In this document: piece after piece, positions 1 to 8,703 of the stretch
How the letters are laid out: every line of letters starts with the position of its first letter
Numbering within the stretch: position 1 is the first letter of the stretch
Assembly: GCF_014773275.1 (NCBI RefSeq)
Contig: NZ_JACWMW010000001.1
Location: 62,001 to 126,000 of the forward strand
Source of the DNA: Mucilaginibacter rigui
Lineage (GTDB): Bacteria > Bacteroidota > Bacteroidia > Sphingobacteriales > Sphingobacteriaceae
DNA: 64,000 bases
Reading direction: 5' to 3'
Translations under genes and position numbers: made by a program
The notes under the pieces: model-generated
Database searches by the model: none
What the model was told of the DNA's origin: nothing
What the model saw: the letters and a program-made list of their open reading frames with translations, nothing else

Positions 1-1
1 C

Positions 2-475
2 GACCAGTTTACTACCGGTGGCAGCGCTGTTGCCGTAGAGGTTGACGCGGTATCTGCCGATCACCTGGAAGCCAGCGGCGAGCATGAAATTGACCTATTA
101 GCTGACTCAAATATAGTTGCTGTTACGTTGCCCGGGGCGTCGATGGGGTTGGGTATGCCATACGCCCCGGCACGTAAATTATTAAACGCGGGCGCCTGCC
201 TGGCCATTGCCAGCGACTGGAACCCCGGATCGGCCCCAATGGGCGATTTGCTGATGCAAGCCGCCGTAATGAGCGCATCCGAAAAGTTATCAGCTGCCGA
301 AGTATTCGCGGGACTGACCTATCGCGCGGCATCAGCATTAAAAATGGAAGGTGGTATATTAGCACCGGGCATGCCCGCCGATATGCAGGCCTACCCATGC
401 GCCGACTACCGCGAAATATTATATTACCAGGGTAAATTAAAGCCGGCCAAAGTATGGGTTGGAGGAGATAAATAA
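2..475 (+). CDS. hutI: Imidazolonepropionase, 3' end (partial)
   Basis: This is the C-terminal part (about 157 residues) of imidazolonepropionase, the cytoplasmic amidohydrolase that opens imidazolone-5-propionate to N-formimino-glutamate in histidine degradation. The frame is open from base 2, so the start lies outside the window. The stretch LPGASMGLGMPYAPARKLL, followed by ASDWNPGSAPMGDL, is typical: the Asp of SDWNPG is the metal-site Asp of this family. The C-terminal LAPGMPADMQAYPCADY matches the usual composite beta-domain tail of amidohydrolases. ftcD, the later enzyme of the same pathway, lies 153 bp downstream on the same strand, which supports the call. Confidence 0.9.
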   Translation, partial: DQFTTGGSAVAVEVDAVSADHLEASGEHEIDLLADSNIVAVTLPGASMGLGMPYAPARKLLNAGACLAIASDWNPGSAPMGDLLMQAAVMSASEKLSAAEVFAGLTYRAASALKMEGGILAPGMPADMQAYPCADYREILYYQGKLKPAKVWVGGDK

Positions 476-491
476 AAGCGTCGGGCAGTGC

Positions 492-604
492 GATTCCCTC
501 CTACGGGAGGGTGCAGGGAGGGGTTTAATGAGCTTTGCAATTTGGCGAAACCCCTCCCTGCCACAACACAAGCCCTACACACCCCTCCCAAGGGAGGGAA
601 TTAA
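492..604. repeat. Dispersed palindromic intergenic element (REP-like) between hutI and ftcD
   Basis: Arms ATTCCCTCCTACGGGAGGG (from 493) and CCCTCCCAAGGGAGGGAATT (from 583) are inverted copies. Inside them GGGAGGGGTTT (about 516-526) pairs with AAACCCCTCCC (about 549-559). The whole can fold as a branched hairpin. Its build resembles the non-coding repeats scattered through Sphingobacteriaceae genomes. It is not a simple terminator, having no T-tract. Confidence 0.7.
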
Positions 605-628
605 GAAAGGACTCAATGACATCGAAAT

Positions 629-2314
629 ATGAACCAACTAATTGAATGCGTACCAAATTTTAGTGAAGGTGTAAACCTGACTATCATTAAACAAATAACC
701 GACGAGGTTGAATCTGTAGAAGGCGTTAGGTTGCTTAACGTTGACCCCGGCAAGGCCACCAATCGTACCGTGGTAACTTTTGTGGGCGAACCTGAAGCTG
801 TGATACATGCGGCTTTCCTTGCGATAAAAAAGGCAGGTGAACTGATAGACATGAGCAAGCATAAAGGTGAGCACCCGAGGATGGGCGCTACTGATGTTTG
901 TCCGCTGATACCGATCGCCAACATTAGCATGGAAGAAACTGCCGAATACGCAAAGCAACTGGCCAGGCGTGTTGGGGAAGAGTTAGGCATCCCGGCTTAT
1001 TTATACCAGCATGCGCAGGCAGATAAGACCCGCGATAACCTGTCGGTAATAAGGGCGGGCGAGTACGAAGGTTTTTTCAAAAAAATAAAAGAACCAAAAT
1101 GGAAGCCTGATTTTGGTCCTGCAGAGATGGATGTCAAACGTGGGGCTACGGTTATCGGTGCGCGCGATTTCCTGATCGCTTATAATATCAACCTCAATAC
1201 CACATCAACCCGTAGGGCAAATGCCATTGCTTTTGATGTGCGCGAAGCCGGGCGTGTAATGCGCGAAGGCGACCCGGTAACCGGTAAAATTATAACCGAC
1301 GAGAATGGCAAGCCGAAATCTATCCCCGGTACGCTGAAAAGCGTAAAGGCGATAGGCTGGTACATTGAAGAATATGGCGTTGCGCAGATCTCGATGAACC
1401 TGACGAACATCGAAGTTACCCCGATCCATATCGCGTTTGATGAGGTTTGCAATAAAGCGGCCGACCGTGGCATCCGTGTTACAGGCAGCGAACTGGTTGG
1501 CCTGATCCCGCTGAAAGCCATGTTGGATGCCGGTAAATACTTTCTGCGGAAACAGCAGCGCTCAACAGGGGTAAGTGAAAAAGAACTGATCAAGATTGCT
1601 ACCAAATCCATGGGCTTGGATGAGCTTGGCCCGTTTAACCCGGATGAACGTATTATTGAATATTTATTAAAAGATGCTGCCGCAAGTAAGCTGGTGAGCA
1701 TGAGCCTAACTGACTTTGCCGACGAAACCGCAAGCGAAAGCCCTGCACCGGGCGGTGGGTCTATATCGGCCTATATGGGCGCTTTGGGCGCTTCGCTGGC
1801 TACCATGGTAGCTAACCTTTCGTCGCATAAAAAGGGATGGGATAGCCGCTGGGAAGAGTTTGGTAACTGGGCCGAACAAGGGCAAAAATATAAAGATGAA
1901 TTACTACGCCTGGTTGATCTGGACACCACCGCCTTTAATAAAATTATGGAGGCATTTAGCCTGCCAAAAGGTAATGACGCTGAAAAAGCCGCTCGCGACC
2001 AGGCTATACAGGATGCCACAAAATGCGCTATCGAGATCCCGTTTAAGGTGATGCAAACTTCTTACGATAGTTTAACACTGATACGCGCGATGGTAGAACA
2101 GGGCAACCCCAATTCGGTAACAGATGCAGGTGTGGCCGCTCTTTGTGCACGGTCGGCAGTAATGGGCGCATTTATGAATGTAAAGATCAACGCATCAGGC
2201 TATAAGGATAAGGCTTTTGTGGATGATATACTGAAAAGAGGGGTAGAGATAGAGCAGAAAACAATAGCTGCCGAAACTGAGATAATTGCTTTGGTGAATG
2301 GGAAGATAAAATAG
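629..2314 (+). CDS. ftcD: Bifunctional glutamate formimidoyltransferase / formimidoyl-THF cyclodeaminase
   Basis: The 561-aa protein fuses two enzymes. Residues 1-about 330 are a formimidoyltransferase; the N-terminal ECVPNFSEG motif and ATNRTVVTFVG are characteristic. Residues about 355-561 are a cyclodeaminase domain, beginning SLTDFADETASESPAPGGGS, with the glycine-rich PGGGS loop of that family. Together they move the formimino group from N-formimino-glutamate to tetrahydrofolate and release ammonia, giving 5,10-methenyl-THF. The length matches the fused enzyme known from animals and many Bacteroidota (about 540-565 aa), so it looks intact. hutI is upstream; the repeat at 492-604 separates them, so they may not share one transcript. 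The start is the first ATG before ECVPNFSEG. Confidence 0.95.
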   Translation: MNQLIECVPNFSEGVNLTIIKQITDEVESVEGVRLLNVDPGKATNRTVVTFVGEPEAVIHAAFLAIKKAGELIDMSKHKGEHPRMGATDVCPLIPIANISMEETAEYAKQLARRVGEELGIPAYLYQHAQADKTRDNLSVIRAGEYEGFFKKIKEPKWKPDFGPAEMDVKRGATVIGARDFLIAYNINLNTTSTRRANAIAFDVREAGRVMREGDPVTGKIITDENGKPKSIPGTLKSVKAIGWYIEEYGVAQISMNLTNIEVTPIHIAFDEVCNKAADRGIRVTGSELVGLIPLKAMLDAGKYFLRKQQRSTGVSEKELIKIATKSMGLDELGPFNPDERIIEYLLKDAAASKLVSMSLTDFADETASESPAPGGGSISAYMGALGASLATMVANLSSHKKGWDSRWEEFGNWAEQGQKYKDELLRLVDLDTTAFNKIMEAFSLPKGNDAEKAARDQAIQDATKCAIEIPFKVMQTSYDSLTLIRAMVEQGNPNSVTDAGVAALCARSAVMGAFMNVKINASGYKDKAFVDDILKRGVEIEQKTIAAETEIIALVNGKIK

Positions 2315-2363
2315 CGTGGCATAATTGTTGGTTAATTATTTAATATATAATTAAATAAACGCC

Positions 2364-2975
2364 ATGAAAAACGTATTAAAATTTTTATCAGTTGTAGTAA
2401 TCACGGCTTTAGCATCGTGTAGCGGTAACGGAAGCAAGGGTACTGCTGATACTGATAGCACAGCAAGTTACAACAGTAACAGTACCGATGCGGCCATTGA
2501 CAGTAACAAAAAGCAGTTAAAAGCCGAAGATTCTACCGAGGTATTTGACGACACCAAATTCGCGGTGGCTGCAGCCAACGGTGGTTTACTTGAAGTACAG
2601 TTAGGTAAGCTGGCGCAAAGTAAAAGTGTATCGCCAAAGGTACTTGAATTTGCCAAAATGATGGTTGAGGATCATTCAAAAGCTAATAAGGAACTGATGG
2701 CTATTGCCGGTGCTAAAACTATTACCTTACCTGCCATTTTAGATAATAAAACCCAAAAAGACTATGATGATATGGCTAAATTGGGTAAAACTGAATTTGA
2801 TAAAGCCTATACCGATTATATGGTGAAAGACCATAAAGAGGATGTAGAGGAGTTTCAGAAAGAGGCGGATAAAGGGAAAGATGCCGAATTAAAGGCATTT
2901 GCTGCAAAACATGTCCCTATTTTGAAACACCATTTAGAAGCTGCACAGCAAGCTAATGATGCGGTAAAGAAATAA
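2364..2975 (+). CDS. DUF4142 lipoprotein (ferritin-like helical bundle)
   Basis: The 203-aa protein opens with a lipoprotein signal peptide ending at the lipobox ALASC (Cys about residue 19), then a Ser/Thr/Asp-rich linker to about residue 55. The rest is a helical domain of DUF4142 type: FAVAAANGGLLEVQLGKLA, followed by KVLEFAKMMVEDHSKANKEL and HKEDVEEFQKEAD. The paired His/Glu positions recall the ferritin-like fold, but metal binding is not shown. It is probably anchored in the outer or inner membrane facing the periplasm. DUF4142 genes are common and often stress-induced in soil Bacteroidota; the exact function is unknown. It is monocistronic, with a strong terminator 47 bp downstream. 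Confidence 0.85.
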   Translation: MKNVLKFLSVVVITALASCSGNGSKGTADTDSTASYNSNSTDAAIDSNKKQLKAEDSTEVFDDTKFAVAAANGGLLEVQLGKLAQSKSVSPKVLEFAKMMVEDHSKANKELMAIAGAKTITLPAILDNKTQKDYDDMAKLGKTEFDKAYTDYMVKDHKEDVEEFQKEADKGKDAELKAFAAKHVPILKHHLEAAQQANDAVKK

Positions 2976-3021
2976 ATAGTATGTAGCGGCGCAAAGTATT
3001 GTGGCTCTCCATACTTTAAAT

Positions 3022-3053
3022 AAAAAAGGGAACGCATTTGCGTTCCCTTTTTT
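3022..3053. terminator. Bidirectional intrinsic terminator
   Basis: Stem GGGAACGC / GCGTTCCC with loop ATTT is flanked by A6 on the left and T6 on the right. It can therefore terminate both the DUF4142 gene (+) and nagB (-), which converge here. Confidence 0.9.
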
Positions 3054-3071
3054 ATGGTAGATATAGGGTTA

Positions 3072-4991
3072 TTAATAATGATACCTTACAAAAGCTTCCA
3101 TGGCTGCGTATTCGGCCATGCCTAATTTGTCATAACTCTGCGCGGTTTCACGGTTGCGGTCCTCGGCGCGCACCCAAAATTCGCGTGCATCATCACCCGG
3201 GAAAACAGGGCGGTCTTTTTGCGACTGGTGTTTAAAAATGGCGTTGCGCTTGCGTAATACTTCGGCAGGCGATAAAGGCACCGCCATTTCAATTTCGTAA
3301 GTTGGGAATTCCTGCCATGCGCCGCGGTACATCCAAACCCAGCAATCATTTACCCAGGCTTCGGTTTTACGCAATCGGCGTAAGGCCTCTATTACAATGT
3401 TAAAACAAACCACATGAGTGCCGTGCGGGTCGGCAAAATCACCCGCTGTGAATACTTGCTGGGGTTTTACTTTTTGTAAAAGCTCCATTGTTAAGCGCAC
3501 ATCCTCTTCGCCAACGGAGTTTTTTTTGGTTTTGCCCGTTTCGTAAAACGGCAGCGCTTGGAAATGGATATTACTGTCAGGCAATCCCGCAAATCGTGCT
3601 CCCGAAATAGCTTCGGTTTTGCGGATGAAACCTTTTACATCGCGAATTTCGGGGGTATCTACCTGGTTAGGGAGTTTTTGATCGATAAACTTGCGCATGT
3701 CTTCATATATCCCCTGTAGCCTGGCTGTATCCTCACCAACGCTTTGTTTAAAGTCGATAGCGAATTCCATATAGCGTAAAACGTCATCATCCCATACGGC
3801 AGTGTTGCCTGATGTTTGGTAAGCTACGTGCACGTCATGCCCCTGGTCAACTAACCTAATGAATGTACCACCCATCGAGATCACATCATCGTCAGGGTGT
3901 GGGGAGAATATGATAGAACGTTTGCGTGCAGGCTCGGCACGTTCAGGTCTTTGACTGTCATCAGCACCCGGTTTACCGCCCGGCCAGCCGGTTATGGTAT
4001 GCTGCACCTGGTTAAAAATATCAATATTTATCTGGTACACCGGCCCCTGCTCAACGGCCAGTTGCGCCATGCCATGGTTGTTGTAATCCTCTTCTGTTAG
4101 TTTAAGAATAGGTTTACCAACCGCAGTGGATAGCCAGATCACGGCTTTCTTTTTCAGGCTGTTGTCCCATACACAATCAGATACCAGCCAGGGGGTATCA
4201 AAACGGGTAAGTCCCGATGCCGCGTCTTTGTCCAGTACAAATTCTACATTGTCTGATAATTGCAGGAAGGTGGCCGGTACTTCGCCCGAGATCTCGCCCT
4301 CTACAGCCTTGCGTACAATAGGCGCTTTCTTGGCACTCCAGGCCATCAGTATAATTTCGCGTGCTTTAAATATGGTACCCACACCCATGGTGATGGCTTT
4401 GGTAGGTACGTTTTGTTTGCCGCCAAAATCGCGTGAGGCATCGTTTCGGGTCAGGTCGTCAAGGGTAACCAAGCGCGTGCCCGAGTTTGGTGCCGAGCCC
4501 GGCTCGTTAAACCCGATGTGTCCGGTACGGCCGATACCTAAAATTTGCAGGTCTAACCCGCCAAGTTCTTCTATCTGTTTTTCGTACGCTAAACAAAATG
4601 CGGCTACTTCATCCTGCGGCAAGGTGCCGTCGGGGATATGAACCAGGCTTTTATCGATGTCTATATGATCGAAGAGGTTTTCGTTCATGAAAGTAACGTA
4701 GCTTTGCGCGGCATCTGGTTTCATGGGGTAATATTCGTCAAGGTTAAAGGTGATAACCCCTTTAAATGATAGGCCTTCTTCTTTATGTAAGCGGATCAAT
4801 TCTGCGTAAACCTGTATCGGGGTAACGCCTGTTGCCAGGCCTAATACTGTGGGTTCGCCGGCTGCTTGTTTGGTACGGATGAGTGCAGCTATCCGCCCGG
4901 CTACTGCCACCGATGCTGTCTGCTGGTCGGGATATACCGTAACCGGCAGCTTCTCATAACGTGTTTCTTCTAATAAATTTAATCTTGCCAT
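3072..4991 (-). CDS. nagB: Glucosamine-6-phosphate deaminase fused to a PIG-L-type deacetylase-like domain
   Basis: The 639-aa protein has two parts. The N-terminal 270 or so residues are a GlcN6P deaminase/isomerase: GLATGVTPIQVYAEL phosphate loop, FNLDEYYPM with the catalytic Asp, and LGIGRTGHIGFNEPGS with the catalytic His. The C-terminal part, from about residue 355, is a LmbE/PIG-L fold with the metal motif SPHPDDDVISMGG and a later DPHGTH. NagB converts glucosamine-6-phosphate to fructose-6-phosphate and ammonia. The PIG-L part could act on an N-acetylated sugar, but that is inference. E. coli NagB is 266 aa, so the extra 370 residues are a true extension, shared by many Bacteroidota. 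It is monocistronic on the minus strand, with a hairpin in the leader region (see 5044-5151). Confidence 0.92.
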   Translation of the reverse strand: MARLNLLEETRYEKLPVTVYPDQQTASVAVAGRIAALIRTKQAAGEPTVLGLATGVTPIQVYAELIRLHKEEGLSFKGVITFNLDEYYPMKPDAAQSYVTFMNENLFDHIDIDKSLVHIPDGTLPQDEVAAFCLAYEKQIEELGGLDLQILGIGRTGHIGFNEPGSAPNSGTRLVTLDDLTRNDASRDFGGKQNVPTKAITMGVGTIFKAREIILMAWSAKKAPIVRKAVEGEISGEVPATFLQLSDNVEFVLDKDAASGLTRFDTPWLVSDCVWDNSLKKKAVIWLSTAVGKPILKLTEEDYNNHGMAQLAVEQGPVYQINIDIFNQVQHTITGWPGGKPGADDSQRPERAEPARKRSIIFSPHPDDDVISMGGTFIRLVDQGHDVHVAYQTSGNTAVWDDDVLRYMEFAIDFKQSVGEDTARLQGIYEDMRKFIDQKLPNQVDTPEIRDVKGFIRKTEAISGARFAGLPDSNIHFQALPFYETGKTKKNSVGEEDVRLTMELLQKVKPQQVFTAGDFADPHGTHVVCFNIVIEALRRLRKTEAWVNDCWVWMYRGAWQEFPTYEIEMAVPLSPAEVLRKRNAIFKHQSQKDRPVFPGDDAREFWVRAEDRNRETAQSYDKLGMAEYAAMEAFVRYHY

Positions 4992-5043
4992 AATCAGGTT
5001 TATATAGTGTTATTTAATTCGGTCAGTTTAAAAAAGATGGTAC

Positions 5044-5151
5044 AAAAAAAATCCTCACCGAAGTGAGGATTTACAACCAATTAACTATAAATTTTAACCC
5101 ACTTAATGAGGATAGAAAGTATACATATTTTAATGACCGGTTTTTCATCAT
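5044..5151 (-). ncRNA. Candidate small RNA or nagB leader attenuator
   Basis: On the minus strand a TAAGTTTG box (5164-5157) fits the Bacteroidota -7 consensus TAnnTTTG. About 80 nt later comes the hairpin AATCCTCAC-TTCG-GTGAGGATT, immediately followed by a run of T: a textbook intrinsic terminator. It lies 50 bp before the nagB start codon and has no coding frame. The segment just before the hairpin (CTCATTA..., then TTTATAGTTAATTGGTT) resembles the one at 56968-57089, which also ends in a minus-strand terminator. The product may be a free RNA of about 105 nt or an attenuated nagB leader. The remaining leader (5152-5365) is AT-rich and shows nothing else. Confidence 0.4.
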
Positions 5152-5365
5152 TGATGCAAACTTAATAAAGTTAAATCTAAAAAACAAAATACTTTTTAAA
5201 TTATTTTAAAAAGATTAAAATTCCAGCTCAAAGCCAATGTATTGTATATGATGTAATTATCTAAATGTTTATTTTTTAATTTATATATATAATAATTTTA
5301 TTTAATGTTTCAAATCATTTAAATTCGTTCATTGATTTTGTGTTACCTAATTAACCCGACGTGTT

Positions 5366-6040
5366 TTGAAGCAATTTAAACAAATATTACTTACGGGTAT
5401 ATTGCTGTTTTGTATTGCACCTATACTTATGGTAGAGGCGCAGAGGCGCACTTATAAAACTAAAAAGGTAGTGGCTGTAAAACAAGCCGCTAAACCTGTA
5501 TCTATTAGTCCCCAACTAAAAAACTTTCAGCAGCTAACCGCTGCGGCAAACGTAAATTTCATTTTCCCGAAAGGTTTTAAAGAGATTAAGGCACCCAATA
5601 ACGAGGACCTTTCTTTTGATTATGCCATGGAAATGCCCGGTAAGGAATTCGAGATCTGGTTCCAGGTAAAATCGCAGAAAGAGAATTACGCCAGCTACGA
5701 AAAATCTATAGGTGATAAAAGTAAAGCCCAGGCCAACCCCGACTCGTTGTACCTTGGGATGGGCACCGCGCATGCCCTCACCTTTGCTGGCGACAATAAT
5801 TTTTTACAACGCACTATCCCTCCAAAATATTTGGCGCGTTACAACGCTGATGCAGGCAAATCATACCTGTTAAATCTGCAGGATGAAGCCGTTACCAAGG
5901 GTTATAAATACGCGTTGCTGATAACCCTGCAAAAAGACCATATCGGTACCATCCTGGCGGTTTGTTTTGCCAATGAAAAAGGCCCCGAGTTTTTTAAAAA
6001 CATTGACAGGGCCAGCAGCTGCATAAAGTTTAAACCATAA
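5366..6040 (+). CDS. Secreted protein of unknown function
   Basis: I do not recognise the family. The 224-aa product begins with a signal peptide (MKQFKQILLTGILLFCIAPI, cleavage probably after VEA near residue 29). A short Lys-rich stretch follows, then a soluble alpha/beta-like domain with no cysteines until near the C-terminus (two Cys: AVCFANEKG and ASSCIKFKP). The start codon is TTG at 5366; no in-frame ATG exists upstream, and starting at the next ATG would remove the signal peptide. It stands alone, divergent from nagB, and parE follows 106 bp later with its own promoter box. A periplasmic or exported role is likely. Confidence 0.7.
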   Translation: MKQFKQILLTGILLFCIAPILMVEAQRRTYKTKKVVAVKQAAKPVSISPQLKNFQQLTAAANVNFIFPKGFKEIKAPNNEDLSFDYAMEMPGKEFEIWFQVKSQKENYASYEKSIGDKSKAQANPDSLYLGMGTAHALTFAGDNNFLQRTIPPKYLARYNADAGKSYLLNLQDEAVTKGYKYALLITLQKDHIGTILAVCFANEKGPEFFKNIDRASSCIKFKP

Positions 6041-6097
6041 GGCCCGCAAATGTTAATAAGTTGGCACATTTAAATGTTAATTTAAGTGGCATAAATT

Positions 6098-6105
6098 TAT
6101 TTTTG
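6098..6105 (+). promoter_or_regulatory. Bacteroidota -7 promoter box upstream of parE
   Basis: TATTTTTG matches the TAnnTTTG consensus exactly, 42 bp before the parE start codon. A clear -33 TTTG is not visible at the expected distance. Confidence 0.5.
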
Positions 6106-6146
6106 CATACGGGCAAAATCTCTACCCAAAAACATTTGATCTGAAC

Positions 6147-8042
6147 ATGGCAGAAACAGTAAATTATGATGATGATAGTATCCGGTCGCTCGACTGGAAA
6201 GAGCACATCCGCTTAAGGCCGGGTATGTACATTGGTAAACTGGGCGATGGCTCAGCTTATGACGATGGCGTATACGTGTTGCTTAAAGAGATAGTGGATA
6301 ACTCGATAGATGAGTTTGTAATGGGGTCGGGCAAAACCATAGAAGTGAACATGAGCGATCATAAAGTTTCTGTTCGCGATTATGGCCGCGGTATCCCTTT
6401 GGGTAAGGTGATTGATTGTGTATCAAAAATAAACACAGGCGGCAAGTACGATAGTAAGGCTTTCCAAAAATCGGTTGGTTTAAATGGTGTGGGTACAAAG
6501 GCGGTTAATGCCTTGTCAAGCTCGTTTACGGTACAATCATACCGCGACGGCCGCACTAAGATCGCCGAGTTTGCAAAAGGGGAATTGATACGGGATGAGC
6601 CCGAAAAGGAAACATCGCAGCGCAATGGTACAGCAATTAACTTTGTGCCCGACGATACCATCTTCCGCCACTATCGCTTTATCCCGGAGTTTGTAGAAAA
6701 TATGATCTGGAACTACGTGTTCCTGAACGCCGGTTTAACGCTGAATTTTAACGGGCAAAAATATCTTTCGGAGCGTGGCCTGTATGACCTGTTGGCACGC
6801 AACGCCGATGCAGAAAACCTGCGTTACCCTATCATCCATCTAAAAGGCGAGGATATAGAAATAGCCATGACGCATGGGCAATCGTATGGTGAGGAGTACT
6901 ACTCGTTTGTGAACGGCCAGCATACCACGCAGGGTGGTACACACCAGGCAGCCTTTCGCGAGGCGGTTGTAAAAACCATCCGCGAGTTTTATAAAAAAGA
7001 ATATGATGCTGCGGATATCCGCGCGTCAATTGTTGCGGCCATTGCCATAAAGGTACAGGAACCGGTTTTTGAATCGCAAACAAAAACCAAGCTGGGTTCG
7101 CAAAATATTGGGCCGGAGGGGCCATCGGTACGTGGGTTTATCAACGATTTCCTGAAAAAGGAGCTGGATAATTACCTGCATAAAAACCCTGCTGTGGCCG
7201 ATGCATTGCTGAAACGTATCATTCAATCTGAGCGCGAGCGCAAGGATATTGCCGGTATTAAAAAACTGGCGAACGACCGCGCCAAAAAAGCATCATTACA
7301 TAACCGTAAGCTACGCGATTGCAAGCTGCATTTTGATGATAACCACGAGCGTAAGCAGGAAACCACCCTGTTCATTACCGAGGGTGACTCGGCCAGCGGA
7401 TCCATCACCAAATCGCGCGATGTGCAAACCCAGGCGGTATTCAGTTTAAAGGGTAAGCCGCTAAACTGTTTCGGCCTAACCAAAAAAGTAGTTTACGAGA
7501 ACGAGGAATTTAACCTGCTGCAGCACGCGCTGAATATTGAGGATGGTATTGACGGCCTGCGTTATAACAATATTGTAATAGCTACCGATGCCGATGTGGA
7601 TGGTATGCACATCCGCTTGCTGTTGATGACCTTCTTCCTGCAGTTTTTTCCTGACCTGGTAAAAGCCGGTCACGTATCAATCCTGCAAACACCATTGTTC
7701 AGGGTGAGGAACAAGAAACAAACTATTTATTGTTACAGTGATGAAGAGCGCCGTAACGCCATAGCCAGCCTGGGTGTTAAGCCCGAGATAACCCGCTTTA
7801 AAGGTTTGGGCGAGATCTCGCCGGATGAGTTTGGTTTGTTCATCGGTAAGGATATCAGGCTCGACCCTGTGTTCCTGAAAGATGCCAATATCAAAGCCCT
7901 GCTTGAGTATTTTATGGGCAAGAACACCCCAACCCGCCAGCAGCACATTGTAAATAACCTGCGTGTAGAGAAAGACGATGAAAGCGTAAACCCGTTAATA
8001 GCCGAAAATTTAGATGAGGTAGAATTGCCGGTAGCGGTGTAA
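6147..8042 (+). CDS. parE: Type IIA topoisomerase subunit B (topoisomerase IV ParE type)
   Basis: The 631-aa protein carries the GHKL ATPase ([15 protein letters not shown] with the Asn/Asp pair, [19 protein letters not shown]), the transducer domain, and the TOPRIM domain ([22 protein letters not shown]). It supplies ATP-driven strand capture for chromosome decatenation with the ParC subunit encoded at 10799. Length near 630 aa and the lack of the gyrase-B insert favour ParE rather than GyrB; the gyrase pair would then lie elsewhere. It is cytoplasmic and essential in this lineage. The stop is followed by a hairpin (8055-8078) and a terminator (8121-8156). Four small genes separate it from parC, so the two subunits are not in one operon here. 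Confidence 0.93.
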   Translation: MAETVNYDDDSIRSLDWKEHIRLRPGMYIGKLGDGSAYDDGVYVLLKEIVDNSIDEFVMGSGKTIEVNMSDHKVSVRDYGRGIPLGKVIDCVSKINTGGKYDSKAFQKSVGLNGVGTKAVNALSSSFTVQSYRDGRTKIAEFAKGELIRDEPEKETSQRNGTAINFVPDDTIFRHYRFIPEFVENMIWNYVFLNAGLTLNFNGQKYLSERGLYDLLARNADAENLRYPIIHLKGEDIEIAMTHGQSYGEEYYSFVNGQHTTQGGTHQAAFREAVVKTIREFYKKEYDAADIRASIVAAIAIKVQEPVFESQTKTKLGSQNIGPEGPSVRGFINDFLKKELDNYLHKNPAVADALLKRIIQSERERKDIAGIKKLANDRAKKASLHNRKLRDCKLHFDDNHERKQETTLFITEGDSASGSITKSRDVQTQAVFSLKGKPLNCFGLTKKVVYENEEFNLLQHALNIEDGIDGLRYNNIVIATDADVDGMHIRLLLMTFFLQFFPDLVKAGHVSILQTPLFRVRNKKQTIYCYSDEERRNAIASLGVKPEITRFKGLGEISPDEFGLFIGKDIRLDPVFLKDANIKALLEYFMGKNTPTRQQHIVNNLRVEKDDESVNPLIAENLDEVELPVAV

Positions 8043-8054
8043 ATTAATTTTTGT

Positions 8055-8078
8055 AGAGACGCAATACTTCGCGTCTCT
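8055..8078. repeat. Short hairpin repeat after parE
   Basis: AGAGACGC and GCGTCTCT form an 8-bp stem around aatacttc. This GAGACGC hairpin type is a common intergenic repeat in Mucilaginibacter/Pedobacter-like genomes. It may add to termination. Confidence 0.5.
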
Positions 8079-8120
8079 TTTACAGGTTGTTGATATTTAA
8101 AGAAATAACCCTTATATTGT

Positions 8121-8156
8121 ATCCCCCAATCTTTTTTAGGTTGGGGGATTTTTTAT
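8121..8156 (+). terminator. Intrinsic terminator of parE
   Basis: ATCCCCCAA and TTGGGGGAT pair around a T-rich loop and are followed by TTTTTTATTT. Confidence 0.88.
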
Positions 8157-8205
8157 TTAGAAACATAAAACACCCTATTATGTTGGATAGGGTAAGCGGA
8201 ACAAA

Positions 8206-8703
8206 ATGACAGAACACGAAATAAAAATAGCTTTTAAAGAATACGATAGCTTAGAAGAATTAACCCCCACCGATAAAAACCTATGTGCCGAAGCCGAAAA
8301 AGCCCTGGCAACATCCCATTCGCCATATTCAAAATTCAGGGTAGGGGTAGCCTTGCAATTACAAAGCGGTAAAATACTGTATGGCAGCAATCAGGAGAAT
8401 GTTGCTTATCCATCGGGCCTTTGTGCCGAGCGGGTGGCCCTGTTTAACTGGGGTGCCAACCATTTAAACGACCCCATTGTAAGTATGGCGGTAACCGCCC
8501 ATACAGATGATTTTGAATTACTGAAACCCGTAACATCATGCGGTGCATGTTTGCAGGTGATGGCCGAATGCGAGAAAATGCAAAACAGCCCTTTGCGTAT
8601 GTTGTTATATTGCATTAACGGGCCCGTTTGGGAAATTAACGGTATACAAAGTTTAATGCCCTTTATGTTTTCTGAAGAACGTTTAGTACAATTACCACTA
8701 TGA
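8206..8703 (+). CDS. cdd: Cytidine deaminase
   Basis: The 165-aa protein is a zinc-dependent homo-oligomeric cytidine/deoxycytidine deaminase of pyrimidine salvage, converting cytidine to uridine in the cytoplasm. SPYSKFRVGVALQL and NVAYPSGLCAERVALF contain the substrate Asn/Glu region and the C-A-E signature (first zinc Cys and catalytic Glu). SCGACLQVMAEC holds the other two zinc Cys. It is about 30 residues longer than the 130-136 aa tetrameric enzymes because of an N-terminal extension (first 30 residues). The stop overlaps the start of the next gene (ATGA), so the two are translationally coupled. Confidence 0.93.
   Translation: MTEHEIKIAFKEYDSLEELTPTDKNLCAEAEKALATSHSPYSKFRVGVALQLQSGKILYGSNQENVAYPSGLCAERVALFNWGANHLNDPIVSMAVTAHTDDFELLKPVTSCGACLQVMAECEKMQNSPLRMLLYCINGPVWEINGIQSLMPFMFSEERLVQLPL

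Noticed and set aside
1180..1701. Long antisense frame of 173 codons inside ftcD
   Set aside because: It is a shadow of the well supported ftcD frame, Ser-rich and without motifs. Similar shadows inside nagB, parC, parE and acs were left out for the same reason.
6147..8042. Calling the B subunit gyrB
   Set aside because: Length and absence of the gyrase-type insert favour ParE, and the matching A subunit at 10799 is ParC-like; a gyrase pair is expected elsewhere. The distinction would need a tree.
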